Of a stretch of 64,000 nucleotides of DNA, positions 9,154 to 17,860 are shown one piece after another (position 1 is the first letter of the stretch; each line of letters opens with the position of its first letter). A model generated the notes under the pieces. That model saw nothing but the letters and a program-made list of their open reading frames with translations. It was not told the origin of the DNA and did no database searches. A program made the position numbers and the translations under genes. This stretch comes from Brevibacterium epidermidis NBRC 14811. Its GTDB lineage: Bacteria; Actinomycetota; Actinomycetes; Actinomycetales; Brevibacteriaceae. Location of the stretch: positions 372,001 through 436,000 of the forward strand of contig NZ_BCSJ01000015.1 of the NCBI RefSeq assembly GCF_001570805.1, read 5' to 3'.

Positions 9154-10779
9154 ATGAGCAACGCCATCAGCCTCAACGGTCGTCTGGCCGCACGCTGGGC
9201 CCGCCGCGCGGTCGACCGGCTGCGCAAGGAGCGCACCGAGATCGACGAGCTCAACGTCTTCCCCGTCCCCGACGGTGACACGGGCACGAACATGTACCAC
9301 ACGCTGCGTGCCGCCTACCTCGCCGTCGAAGAGCTCACCGGCCCCGTCACCCTCCCGCACGTCGTCGCGGCACTGGCCGCCGGAGCCGGACGAGGTGCGC
9401 GCGGCAACTCCGGACTCATCCTCGCCGTCGCCCTGCAAGGGGTCGCCGATGCCCTGGACGGAGTCACCGTCGCCACCGCCGACGCCATGGCCACCGCTCT
9501 GGAGACGGCGTCCGACCGGGCCCGTGCCGCCGTCGCCCGTCCCGTCGACGGCACCATGCTCACCGTCCTCGACGCCATGGCCACCGAGGCCCGCGAACGT
9601 GCCGATGGCGGAGCCGACCTGCTCGAGGTCATCGCGGCCGTGCGCGAACGCTCCCGGTCCGCACTGCGGGAGACCACCGGACAGCTCACTGTGCTGCGCG
9701 AGGCCGAGGTCGTCGACGCCGGATCGACGGGAATCGTCGAACTCTTCGACCTCCTCTACGCCACTGTCACCGGCCGCACCCCGCAGGATTCGATGCTCGC
9801 CGAGGTGGCCCGCGCCCCGAAGATCATCCACGAAGCCACCGCCGACGAACTCGAAATCGTCGCCATCCTCGCTGAAACACCCAGGGATTCGCTCGCCGAC
9901 GAACTCGACCGCCTCGGTGGGACCTCCATCGTCATCAACGCGGCCAAGGTCCACGTCCATGTCGCCGACGAAACGACCGCCGCGACCGTCATCGACCGCC
10001 TCGGCGAGTACGGGCTCGCCCGACTCGACATGGAAGACCTGCGGATGCACGAAGAGGAGGGGGAGACGAAGCTCATCGCCCTGGTCAAGGGCACGGGACT
10101 GCTCATGCACACCGCGCTCAACGGAGCCACGGCGCTGACCCCTGAGGTAGGGGACCTGTTCGAGACGATGTCCGAACTCATCGCCGCCGAGGACCGGGCG
10201 GTCATCGTCATCCCCAGCTCCACCTCGGCGCTGAAGTCCCTGACCGGGCTGGGGGCGCATGTCGTGCGCTCCCGCAATGTTGCCACCCTGCTCTCGGCCC
10301 TGGCCGTCTACGATCCCTTCGCGCCGGCGGGGGAGATCTTCGCGGACATGACCGAAGCAGCCGCGGGCACCAGGGCGGGCACGATCTACTCGGCCGACCA
10401 GCTCGCCTCCGACCCGCCGACCGGGATGCTGCCCGTCGTCCACGAGGACGGCGGGGAGAGTGCTGGCGCGGGGCAGGGCGTTGCTCCTGATGCGGGCGCT
10501 GGCACGGCTGTGGCGGCTCATCCGGCGCAGTTCTACCGCGTCTTCATCGAAGGCAAAGCGAAGACCCAGAGTACGGAGCTGCGCACCTTGGTCGAGAAGC
10601 TCGCCGATCGGCTGCTCGGGGCCGGGGGAGAACTGCTCACCGTCGTCCACGGGCCAGACTGCGGACCCGAGGTGCTCGACCACCTGCGGGACTGGATCCA
10701 GAAGTCACATGAGACCGTCCACTTCCAGGACATCGACGCCAAAGACCCCGGAGTGCTCGTGATCATGGGGGTCGAATGA
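9154..10779 (+). CDS. DAK2 (DhaL-type) domain protein, FakA/YloV-like
   Basis: The 541-aa protein begins with a DhaL domain (about residues 1-200) containing the ATP/Mg motif NVFPVPDGDTGTNM and GARGNSGL, followed by the middle and C-terminal domains seen in FakA/YloV proteins. FakA is the kinase subunit of fatty acid kinase, which phosphorylates fatty acids bound to DegV-type FakB proteins; no FakB is in this window. Start at 9154 lies 1 nt after thiL. A Gly/Ala-rich insert (near 440-465) precedes the last domain. The next gene, recG, overlaps by ATGA; DAK2-recG pairing is conserved in actinobacteria. Fatty acid kinase activity is inferred. Confidence 0.85.
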   Translation: MSNAISLNGRLAARWARRAVDRLRKERTEIDELNVFPVPDGDTGTNMYHTLRAAYLAVEELTGPVTLPHVVAALAAGAGRGARGNSGLILAVALQGVADALDGVTVATADAMATALETASDRARAAVARPVDGTMLTVLDAMATEARERADGGADLLEVIAAVRERSRSALRETTGQLTVLREAEVVDAGSTGIVELFDLLYATVTGRTPQDSMLAEVARAPKIIHEATADELEIVAILAETPRDSLADELDRLGGTSIVINAAKVHVHVADETTAATVIDRLGEYGLARLDMEDLRMHEEEGETKLIALVKGTGLLMHTALNGATALTPEVGDLFETMSELIAAEDRAVIVIPSSTSALKSLTGLGAHVVRSRNVATLLSALAVYDPFAPAGEIFADMTEAAAGTRAGTIYSADQLASDPPTGMLPVVHEDGGESAGAGQGVAPDAGAGTAVAAHPAQFYRVFIEGKAKTQSTELRTLVEKLADRLLGAGGELLTVVHGPDCGPEVLDHLRDWIQKSHETVHFQDIDAKDPGVLVIMGVE

Positions 10780-12923
10780 CGACCCGGCTCGAAGACAACT
10801 TCCGCAAGGCCGATCGCACTCACCTGGCCAAACGCGGGGTGCATTCGGTCACCGACTTACTCCGATTCTTCCCTCGCCGCTATCTCGTGCCCGGTGAGCG
10901 CACAGAGCTCGGGGATCTGCCTTTGGGAGAGACCGCGATCATCCAGGCCGAAGTCATCCGGGTGGAGACACGGCGGATGAAGCAGCGGAAAGGCACCATC
11001 ACCGAGGTCGTCGTCCACGACGGGAAACAGTCGATGAAGATCGCGTTCTTCAACCAGTACTGGTTGGAGAAGTCGCTGAAGCCGGGCCTGACCGTCGTCT
11101 TCGGCGGCAAGGTCGAATCGTTCCGCGGGCAGCTGACCCTGGCGTCTCCGGTGTGGCTCAACCGCACCGAGGATGACCATGAGTGGACCCCCGAGGACCT
11201 CAATTCTCCGTTCCCCATCTACCCGGCCGTCAAAGGCATCGCCCAGTCCCGACTGTGGAGTTCGATCAAGACTCTGCTCACCGTCGCCGGAGACGAGGAG
11301 TTCGCGGACCCGCTGCCCAAGGGGCTGCGGGAGACGTTTGAGCTGCCGGATCTGCGCACGGCACTCGAGGACATGCACCGGCCGAGGAAGATCGAGGACG
11401 TCGAACGGGCCCGGCTGCGGTGGAAGTGGGAGGAAGCGCTCGCCCTGCAGACCGAGTTCGCCTCCCGCAAGGCCACTCTGGCCGCGGAGAAGGCGACCCC
11501 GCTGCTCACCCAAGGAGCGAAGAGCCAACGCTTCGATGACGACCTGCCCTTCACCCTCACCGCCTCCCAGGTCAGGGTCGGTGAGGAGATCGCCGAGGAC
11601 ATGGCCGCCGATCGGCCGATGCACCGGCTGCTCCACGGTGACGTCGGCTCCGGTAAGACCCTTGTGGCTCTGCGCGCCATGCTCACCGCGGTCGACTCCG
11701 GTGCCCAGGCCGCCATGCTCGCACCCACCGAGGTGCTCGCCGCCCAGCATTACCATTCCATTCAGAGCCTCCTCCACGAACAGATGGCGCTGTCGCCGTT
11801 GCTCTCCGACGACGACCAGGTGACTGTGGCGCTGATGACCGGGTCGATGCCCGCGAAGGAGCGCCGTGGACTCGCGCTCGACCTCGTCGCCGGGAATATC
11901 GACATCGTCGTCGGAACGCACGCACTGTTGTCGGAATCGACGATGTTCGCTGCCCTCGGCCTCATCGTCGTCGACGAGCAGCACCGCTTCGGTGTCGAAC
12001 AGCGTGAGGCGATGCGCGCCAAGGGCGGGGAGACGACCCCGCACACGCTCGTGATGTCGGCGACCCCGATCCCGCGCACAGTGGCGATGACGGTCTTCGC
12101 TGACCTCGATATCTCGACGCTCGACGAGATGCCGGCGGGCCCGAAGGACATTGCCACGCACGTGGTGCCGATCGTCGAACAGCCTGCTTGGTATGCCCGG
12201 GTGCGGGAGCTCATGCGGCAGACCGTCGAGGACGAGCGGGGAGTGTTCGTCGTCTTCCCGCGGATCGAACCGATGGACATCGAAGATCCGGAATCCGGGG
12301 AGGTGCTCGGTCAGAAGCAGGGCATAGAAGACATCACGCGGAAGCTGCAGGAGACTCCGGAGCTCGCCGGCAAGAAGTTCGGTCTGCTGCACGGGCGGAT
12401 GTCAGCTGCGGAGAAGGACCGGGTGCTCGCTGACTTCGACAGGGGCGATATCGAGATCCTCGTCTCGACGACGGTCATCGAAGTCGGCGTCGACGTGGCG
12501 CGGGCGACGATGATGGTCATCATCGAAGCCGAGAACTTCGGCGTCGCTCAGCTGCATCAGCTGCGCGGTCGCGTCGGCCGTGACGGCAGCTCGGCCATGT
12601 GCTTCCTGCTCACCGAGATGAGTGAGACGGACGAGAGCTACGGGAGGCTGCAGGCCGTGGCTCAGACCTTGGATGGGTTCACCCTGGCCGAATACGACCT
12701 GGACGCTCGTGGCGAAGGCGATGTGCTCAGCGGGTCCCAGTGGGGCGGCTCCTCGCTGCGGCACCTGTCGATCCTCCGCGACTCCGAGATCGTGGCCGAA
12801 GCGAAGAAGATCGCCGAGCAGATCGTCGCCGTCGACCCGACACTTGAAGCAGTGCCTGCGCTCAAGGCCTTCATCAGGCGCGTCCTGCCCGAGGACGACG
12901 CACACTTCATCGAGGCAGGCTGA
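10776..12923 (+). CDS. recG: ATP-dependent DNA helicase RecG
   Basis: RecG is a superfamily 2 DNA translocase that remodels stalled replication forks and branched recombination intermediates. The 715-aa protein has an N-terminal OB/wedge region (about 60-160), Walker A GDVGSGKT at residues 288-295, the DEQHRFG motif II, SATPIPRT motif III, and the C-terminal QLHQLRGRVGRDG motif. Length is normal. The ATG overlaps the stop of the DAK2 gene (ATGA), and rsmD follows after 10 nt, so it is inside one operon. Confidence 0.97.
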   Translation: MTTRLEDNFRKADRTHLAKRGVHSVTDLLRFFPRRYLVPGERTELGDLPLGETAIIQAEVIRVETRRMKQRKGTITEVVVHDGKQSMKIAFFNQYWLEKSLKPGLTVVFGGKVESFRGQLTLASPVWLNRTEDDHEWTPEDLNSPFPIYPAVKGIAQSRLWSSIKTLLTVAGDEEFADPLPKGLRETFELPDLRTALEDMHRPRKIEDVERARLRWKWEEALALQTEFASRKATLAAEKATPLLTQGAKSQRFDDDLPFTLTASQVRVGEEIAEDMAADRPMHRLLHGDVGSGKTLVALRAMLTAVDSGAQAAMLAPTEVLAAQHYHSIQSLLHEQMALSPLLSDDDQVTVALMTGSMPAKERRGLALDLVAGNIDIVVGTHALLSESTMFAALGLIVVDEQHRFGVEQREAMRAKGGETTPHTLVMSATPIPRTVAMTVFADLDISTLDEMPAGPKDIATHVVPIVEQPAWYARVRELMRQTVEDERGVFVVFPRIEPMDIEDPESGEVLGQKQGIEDITRKLQETPELAGKKFGLLHGRMSAAEKDRVLADFDRGDIEILVSTTVIEVGVDVARATMMVIIEAENFGVAQLHQLRGRVGRDGSSAMCFLLTEMSETDESYGRLQAVAQTLDGFTLAEYDLDARGEGDVLSGSQWGGSSLRHLSILRDSEIVAEAKKIAEQIVAVDPTLEAVPALKAFIRRVLPEDDAHFIEAG

Positions 12924-12933
12924 GGAGGCAGAC

Positions 12934-13521
12934 ATGAGGATCATCGCCGGAGCACACAAAGGGGCCAAACTGACCTCCCCGTCGGGGGCGAACACCCGTC
13001 CGACGTCTGACCGGGTGAAAGAGTCTTTGTTCTCCATGCTCGACGGCTACGGAGTGCTGCAGGCCGCGAACGTCCTCGACCTCTTCGCAGGTTCCGGCGG
13101 TCTCGGCTTCGAAGCTATGTCCAGGGGAGCCGCACAGGTCGACTTCGTCGATTCCTCCCTGGCCGCAACCCGCGCCTTGGAATCCAACGCTGACAAGCTC
13201 GGCCTCGATCATTCGGCCGAAGTCCACACCGGAGATGTGCTCCACTACCTCGCCGGGCTGCCCGGACAGGATGACCCGGAGGCGCGGATCTTCGACCTCG
13301 TGTTCATGGACCCGCCCTACCCGCTGGGGGAGGACGCGGTCACACAGATCCTCCGCCGATTGAGTGCGCATTTGGATCTGGAGTCCATCGTCGTCGTCGA
13401 ACGCGCCGCGCGTTCGCCGGAGCCGACGATGCCCGACGGACTCGAAGTCTTCCGGGCGAAGACCTTCGGCGAGACCGCGATCCACTTCGTCCAACTCGTC
13501 GGGGAGCCGGACGTGGACTAG
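12934..13521 (+). CDS. rsmD: 16S rRNA (guanine(966)-N(2))-methyltransferase
   Basis: RsmD methylates G966 of 16S rRNA during 30S assembly. The 195-aa protein shows MRIIAGAHKGAKL at the N-terminus, the SAM-binding VLDLFAGSGGLGFEA and the catalytic DPPY motif in FMDPPYPLG. TGAGGAGGCAG just before the ATG is a good ribosome site. In Mycobacterium rsmD is directly followed by coaD; here an ABC transporter locus separates them. Its TAG stop and the stop of the opposing ATPase gene share the tetranucleotide CTAG (13518-13521). Confidence 0.95.
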   Translation: MRIIAGAHKGAKLTSPSGANTRPTSDRVKESLFSMLDGYGVLQAANVLDLFAGSGGLGFEAMSRGAAQVDFVDSSLAATRALESNADKLGLDHSAEVHTGDVLHYLAGLPGQDDPEARIFDLVFMDPPYPLGEDAVTQILRRLSAHLDLESIVVVERAARSPEPTMPDGLEVFRAKTFGETAIHFVQLVGEPDVD

Positions 13522-14324
13522 AGCACGCTGGAGAGGAACGAGCGGGTGCGCTCGTGCTGAGGGTTGTTGAAGATCTGGTCCGGCGGACCCTCTTCGAGCA
13601 CCTGACCGCCGTCGAACATCATCACTCGGTGTGAGACATCGCGAGCGAACTGCATCTCGTGCGTGACCAGCAGCATCGTGATGTCCGTTGTCTCGGCGAT
13701 ATCGCGCAGCACTCCGAGCACGTCACCGACGAGCTCGGGGTCGAGTGCCGAAGTCACCTCGTCGAGGAGGAGGATCTCCGGACTCATCGCCAGCGCACGG
13801 GCGATCGCCACACGCTGCTGCTGACCGCCGGAGAGGCGGGTCGGATGGGCATCGGCCTTATCGGCCAGACCCACGCGTTCGAGCAGCTCCTTGGCTTCCT
13901 TGGTCGCTTCGGCTTTGGACTTGCCGAGCACATGGACGGGAGCTTCGATGATGTTCTCGAGCACGGTCATGTTCGGGAACAGGTTGAACTGCTGGAAGAC
14001 CATGCCGATGCGCGTGGTCATCTCACGCGTGCGCTTCTTCGGCAGCTCGACGCGTTTGCCGTCGCGCTCTTCGAAGGTCAGTGGTTTGCCGTCGACGAAG
14101 ATATAGCCGCCGGTGAGCTCCTCGAGGGTCATCACCAGGCGCAGGATCGTCGTCTTGCCCGAACCGCTGGGTCCGATGAGGGTGACGCGTTCGCCGGGAG
14201 CCACCGTGAAGTTGAGGTTCTTGAGCACGGTGGTCGGTCCGAAGCTCTTCTCCACGTCTTTGAACTCGATCGCCGGGGTCGCCGAGGCAGATGGTGCAGT
14301 TGGGGTGTTCTCAGTACTTGGCAA
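13518..14324 (-). CDS. ehuA: Amino-acid/ectoine ABC transporter ATP-binding protein (EhuA-like)
   Basis: This is an ATPase of the polar amino acid ABC family. Walker A GPSGSGKTT, signature LSGGQQQRVAIARALAM, Walker B EILLLDEVTSALDPE and the H-loop VTHEM are all present in about 268 aa. No ATG or GTG occurs before the conserved start of the domain, so I chose the TTG at 14324 (PSTENTPTAPSASATPAIEF), which overlaps the permease gene by 14 nt; no strong ribosome site is seen, implying coupling. It is the last gene of the operon and converges on rsmD with overlapping stops. The gene name follows the binding protein. Confidence 0.75.
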   Translation of the reverse strand: MPSTENTPTAPSASATPAIEFKDVEKSFGPTTVLKNLNFTVAPGERVTLIGPSGSGKTTILRLVMTLEELTGGYIFVDGKPLTFEERDGKRVELPKKRTREMTTRIGMVFQQFNLFPNMTVLENIIEAPVHVLGKSKAEATKEAKELLERVGLADKADAHPTRLSGGQQQRVAIARALAMSPEILLLDEVTSALDPELVGDVLGVLRDIAETTDITMLLVTHEMQFARDVSHRVMMFDGGQVLEEGPPDQIFNNPQHERTRSFLSSVL

Positions 14325-14967
14325 GGCGTCGATCCAATCTCTGAATGAGCAGTGAGGTCGGGTAGCTGGCGGCGAGGAAGATGATTCCCGCCAGAGTGAA
14401 GGCTTCCGTGTAGGCGAAGGTCGCACCGCCGAATTCCTTCGCTGCGGTGACGAGCTCGACGACGGAGATCGCGAACAGGAACGGGGTGTCCTTGAACATC
14501 GCGACCGCGTAGTTTCCCAGGGAAGGGATGGTCGCTCGCAATGCCTGCGGCAGCACGATCGCGGTGAAGGTGCGCACCGGCGGCAAGGAAAGCGCGGTGG
14601 CGGCCTCGAACTGTCCCGGCGGTACAGCATCGATTCCGGCTCGGTAGCTTTCGGACATGTACGTCGAATAGTGGATGCCGATGACGGTGAAGCCGACCAC
14701 GAGAGCCGGCACATCGACAAGCCCCGGAATGTCCGAGAAAGCGTAGTAGACGAACAGCAGTTGCACGACCAACGGGGTGTTGCGGATGAACGCCACTATG
14801 AGTCGGACGATCCAATTGATCCAACGCGGCAGACCGCGGATGGCCACGGCGAGAATGAGGCCGAGGACGACGGCGATGGCGGTGCCGACAACGGTCGCGA
14901 TGAGAGTATTGACGAAACCGCGCAGCAGGATCGGCAGGGCGTCGGCGGCGAATTCCCAATTCCACAT
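14311..14967 (-). CDS. ehuD: Amino-acid/ectoine ABC transporter permease (EhuD-like)
   Basis: This 218-aa inner-membrane permease belongs to the HisM/GlnP type, with about five hydrophobic segments and the EAA loop in PPGQFEAATALSLPPVRTF that docks on the ATPase. It overlaps the upstream permease gene by 1 nt and the ATPase gene by 14 nt, so all are co-translated. It is the second of two permeases, as in EhuC/EhuD heterodimers. Substrate assignment is inherited from the adjacent EhuB-like protein. Confidence 0.75.
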   Translation of the reverse strand: MWNWEFAADALPILLRGFVNTLIATVVGTAIAVVLGLILAVAIRGLPRWINWIVRLIVAFIRNTPLVVQLLFVYYAFSDIPGLVDVPALVVGFTVIGIHYSTYMSESYRAGIDAVPPGQFEAATALSLPPVRTFTAIVLPQALRATIPSLGNYAVAMFKDTPFLFAISVVELVTAAKEFGGATFAYTEAFTLAGIIFLAASYPTSLLIQRLDRRLAKY

Positions 14968-15779
14968 CAGAGGCCACCTCCCTGTCCGGGGAAGGGACCC
15001 TTGGTGTTTTCGGCGCCCTCACCGGCCGCAGCGTGCGACTTGAGACGATCCTTTCGTGCGGCATCGGCACGGGCAGTGCGCCGGGCCTCGCGGCGGTCGG
15101 TGCGCGAGTTCGGGCGTCTGCGGCCGAGTGCGGCAGTGGCTCTGCGTTCGAGGAAGTTCATGAACTCCTGGAGCAGCCACGCCAGTGCGAAGTAGATGAG
15201 GAGGCTGATCGAATAGGCGAACATCGTGTCGCCGGTCGACTGGCGCAGCTGTTCGGTCTTGTCGGTGAGGTCGGAGAGCGTGATGAACGAGACGACCGCT
15301 GTGCCCTTGAGCAGCTGGATGAGCAGCGTAGCCAGCGAAGGGATCATGAGCGCCCATGCTTGGGGGAAGATCACACGGATCATTCGGCGCGTGGGGGAGA
15401 GGCTCAGCGCGATAGCGGCCTCCCACTGGCCGGGGGCCACTGTCTTGATCGAGGAGCGGACCACCTCGGCGGAATAGGCGCCGTAGTTCAGTGCCAGAGC
15501 GGCGATGCCGCAGGCCATGGGATCGAAGTCGACGCCGAGGAGCGGAAGCACGTAGAACAGCCAGAACAGCTGCACGAGCAGTGAAGTCCCGCGGAAGAAC
15601 TCGACGATGATGCGGGCCGGAATGCGCAGCCAGGCGCTCGGCGAGGTCATCGTCAGACCGAGGATGAGTGCGATGAGGACGGCGCCGATGCTGCCGACGA
15701 CCGTGAGGATGATGGTTGTCTGAACTCCCTCCCACAGCTGTGGGAGGAAGTTCAGCAACGTCGTGACATTGTCATTCAT
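14967..15779 (-). CDS. ehuC: Amino-acid/ectoine ABC transporter permease (EhuC-like)
   Basis: This 270-aa polar amino acid permease has an N-terminal hydrophobic block, and the EAA loop reads APGQWEAAIALSLSPTRRM. After the last membrane segment there is an unusually long, basic cytoplasmic tail of about 55 residues rich in Arg and Ala, ending GPFPGQGGGL; such a tail is not needed for transport and may be dispensable or regulatory. It lies 20 nt after the binding protein gene and overlaps the next permease by 1 nt. Confidence 0.75.
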   Translation of the reverse strand: MNDNVTTLLNFLPQLWEGVQTTIILTVVGSIGAVLIALILGLTMTSPSAWLRIPARIIVEFFRGTSLLVQLFWLFYVLPLLGVDFDPMACGIAALALNYGAYSAEVVRSSIKTVAPGQWEAAIALSLSPTRRMIRVIFPQAWALMIPSLATLLIQLLKGTAVVSFITLSDLTDKTEQLRQSTGDTMFAYSISLLIYFALAWLLQEFMNFLERRATAALGRRRPNSRTDRREARRTARADAARKDRLKSHAAAGEGAENTKGPFPGQGGGL

Positions 15780-15799
15780 GGTGCGTGGGAAGAACCGAC

Positions 15800-16678
15800 T
15801 CAGGAGTCAGCGGTGGGAAGTTCGCCCTTGCACAGCTGATCGGTCGTGATCGAACCGTCGGGACGCTCTTCCTTCGTGAATCCGTAGTCGCCGACGACAT
15901 CGAGGTAGGCCTTCTCGTCGGAGACGATCTTCTCCAGACCCTTGTTCCACTCGTCGCGCAGTTCCTTGTCATCGGTGCGGAAGACCGTGGCACCGGCACC
16001 GACCTGTGGGACTCCGTCGATCTCCTGGACGAAGGAATCGCTGACCTCGACACCGGAGTCCTTCGTGTTCTTCTCCATCCAGTTGAGCGAGATGGCGGTG
16101 AGTGCGAAGACATCGGCGCGACCGGTGGTCACGGCATCCATGCCGTCCTGCGGGGTGCCGACCTGCTGAGTCTTGATACCCAGGCTCTTCGCGTAGTCGG
16201 ACTCGATGGCACCGGTCATGGTGGCGAGCTTGACGCCCTTCTTCTTGACGTCGTCGAGGTTCTTCATGCCGTCGAGCTTGCCCTCCTTGGTCATCAGGGC
16301 AGTGGTGTACATGAACTCGGGGTCACCGAAGGCGGCCTGTTCGCAACGGTCGGGCAGAATCGACATGCCGGCCGAGATCGCATCGAAACGATCGGCGTTG
16401 AGGCCGGGGATGAGCGAACCGAACTCGGTGTTGACGCCTTCGACGTCTTCGACGCCGAGCTCCTTGAACACGGCCTTCGCCAGGGAAACCGAGGCTCCTT
16501 GGAGTTCACCGCCCTCTTCGAAGCTGTACGGGGCCTCACCGGCGAAGCCCACGGAGATCTTTCCGTCGTCGATGGCCTTCTGCAGAGTTGACTTGTCGGA
16601 GTCGCTTCCGCCGCAGGCACCGAGGGTCAGCGTCAGCGCGAGAATCGATGTCGCGGCAGCCAGTCCTTTGAGTTTCAT
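15800..16678 (-). CDS. ehuB: Ectoine/hydroxyectoine-type ABC transporter substrate-binding lipoprotein (EhuB-like)
   Basis: This 292-aa exported lipoprotein starts MKLKGLAAATSILALTLTLG with a cysteine lipobox (LTLGAC). The mature part is a family 3 amino-acid binding protein. Features that recall EhuB are VGFAGEAPYSF, TEFGSLIPGLNADRFDAISA, the PDRCEQAAFGDPE stretch and the C-terminal GFTKEERPDGS...QLC. EhuB binds the compatible solutes ectoine and hydroxyectoine. A general polar amino acid binding protein is the alternative. Start at 16678 is preferred to an ATG 21 codons upstream because it gives a normal signal peptide with GGAAGGAAC as ribosome site. It is the first gene of the operon. Confidence 0.72.
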   Translation of the reverse strand: MKLKGLAAATSILALTLTLGACGGSDSDKSTLQKAIDDGKISVGFAGEAPYSFEEGGELQGASVSLAKAVFKELGVEDVEGVNTEFGSLIPGLNADRFDAISAGMSILPDRCEQAAFGDPEFMYTTALMTKEGKLDGMKNLDDVKKKGVKLATMTGAIESDYAKSLGIKTQQVGTPQDGMDAVTTGRADVFALTAISLNWMEKNTKDSGVEVSDSFVQEIDGVPQVGAGATVFRTDDKELRDEWNKGLEKIVSDEKAYLDVVGDYGFTKEERPDGSITTDQLCKGELPTADS

Positions 16679-16732
16679 GTGCAGTTCCTTCCTTGAACGT
16701 CGACACATCAACGTGACATGCGTCTCTGAAAC

Positions 16733-16777
16733 AGTATTCAATACTCATGTTGTCCGAATGTCACACTGTCTGACAAC
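16733..16777. promoter_or_regulatory. Divergent operator region between ehuB and the GntR gene
   Basis: The 104-nt divergent gap holds two exact palindromes, AGTATT-C-AATACT (16733-16745) and TGTC-T-GACA (16767-16775). A wider inverted repeat, GTTGTC (16749-16754) and GACAAC (16772-16777), encloses the second. GntR/FCD regulators bind short GT...AC palindromes, so autoregulation and control of the transporter operon is likely. A TATGAT box (16782-16787) may be the -10 of the GntR gene. Confidence 0.6.
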
Positions 16778-16782
16778 GTTAT

Positions 16783-17553
16783 ATGATCGTAACCGTGACG
16801 AATCCTCCGACTTCCGAGCTCCCGGTGCTGCGCAAAGTGGTCCGATCCTCGACGATCGACCTCATCGTCGACCAGGTCCGCAACGCCATCTACTCCGGCT
16901 CGCTCGAGCCCGGCCAGTCGATCAACGAAGTGCGCACGGCGGAGCTGCTGGAAGTGTCGCGACCGTCTCTGCGGGAGGCTCTGCAGAGGCTCATCAGCGA
17001 AGGCGTGATGACGCATGCTCCCGGACGGGGCGTGCACGTGAGGCGGATGCGCACCGCCGATATCGACGACGTCTACGCCGTTCGCGAGGCGATCGAATCG
17101 CAGGCGGTCAAGCTCGTCATCCGTCATGGTCGGTCCACTTCACGGATTCGCCAGGCGCTGCGAGAACTCGAGCACGCGATTGAGGAGAACGTCGCGCGCA
17201 CGATCGGCGATGCCGACCTCAACTTCCATCATGCGATCGTCGCGTGCTCAGGATCGGCACGGCTGACCGACCTCATGAAGGTCTCGATGGTCCACACCCG
17301 CCTGCTGTCGCTGTCCGATAAGCGCGGCTACGAGGTCCGTTGCGACCTCATCGACAGTCACCGCAGACTCGCCGAGGCGGTCGCCGCCGGTGACGAGCCC
17401 CGCTCGCTGACGATCGTTGCCCAGATCATGGCCGAAGCGGCCTCCCGTCTGCACGGGCCCCGGGACGGCTTCGACGCGCAGGTCGTCAAAGGTCATGAGG
17501 GCGAGACGCCGACCGACGACCAGTGGCTGCGGCTGCGCGAGCGGGCGCAGTAA
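16783..17553 (+). CDS. GntR-family regulator, FCD (FadR) subfamily
   Basis: The 256-aa protein has an N-terminal winged helix (about residues 25-90; LLEVSRPSLREALQRLISEG is the recognition region) and an all-helical FCD ligand domain with the metal-binding His pattern (DLNFHHAIV, DSHRRLAEA). FCD regulators sense small carboxylates or amino acid derivatives. It is divergent from the ehu-like operon, so ectoine or a breakdown product is a plausible effector. The ATG at 16783 lacks a ribosome site and overlaps a TATGAT box; an in-frame GTG at 16795 would be a good leaderless start and is equally likely. Confidence 0.88.
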   Translation: MIVTVTNPPTSELPVLRKVVRSSTIDLIVDQVRNAIYSGSLEPGQSINEVRTAELLEVSRPSLREALQRLISEGVMTHAPGRGVHVRRMRTADIDDVYAVREAIESQAVKLVIRHGRSTSRIRQALRELEHAIEENVARTIGDADLNFHHAIVACSGSARLTDLMKVSMVHTRLLSLSDKRGYEVRCDLIDSHRRLAEAVAAGDEPRSLTIVAQIMAEAASRLHGPRDGFDAQVVKGHEGETPTDDQWLRLRERAQ

Positions 17554-17834
17554 GCGGGCCTCGTCGCACCCACGTTCGACGTCGCCTTCGTCTCCGACGC
17601 ATCGGAGGTCTTGCCGCAGCCGGAGTGATCGCGGTTGGTCTCACTGCGATCTATTCGGTGATCGTCAGTGCATCCGGCAGCGGCATGTCACTGTCTCAGA
17701 CCGTCGGGGTCCAACTGTTCCATTCGGCAATCTTCTTCACTTTCTCCATCCTCACTGCAGTGATCTGGCAGATCGTTCAGGCTCGAAAAGCGGCTCGCCT
17801 CGCCGGTCCGCGACTCGGATCGGCGATCGCCTGA
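17523..17834 (+). CDS. Small membrane protein of unknown function
   Basis: The reading frame gives 103 aa: a basic N-terminus rich in Arg followed by two hydrophobic segments (about residues 28-50 and 64-86) and a basic tail. I do not recognise a family. The GTG at 17523 overlaps the regulator gene by 31 nt and has no clear ribosome site, so the true start is uncertain; the next GTG would fall inside the first membrane segment. The 26-nt gap to coaD suggests it could be read with either neighbour. Confidence 0.55.
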   Translation: MAAAARAGAVSGPRRTHVRRRLRLRRIGGLAAAGVIAVGLTAIYSVIVSASGSGMSLSQTVGVQLFHSAIFFTFSILTAVIWQIVQARKAARLAGPRLGSAIA

Positions 17835-17860
17835 GGCCCGCGTAACGATACGATGAGGGC

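Noticed and set aside
9133..10683. 516-residue frame antisense to the DAK2 gene
   Set aside because: Shadow of a well-supported coding gene; no motif and no start signal.
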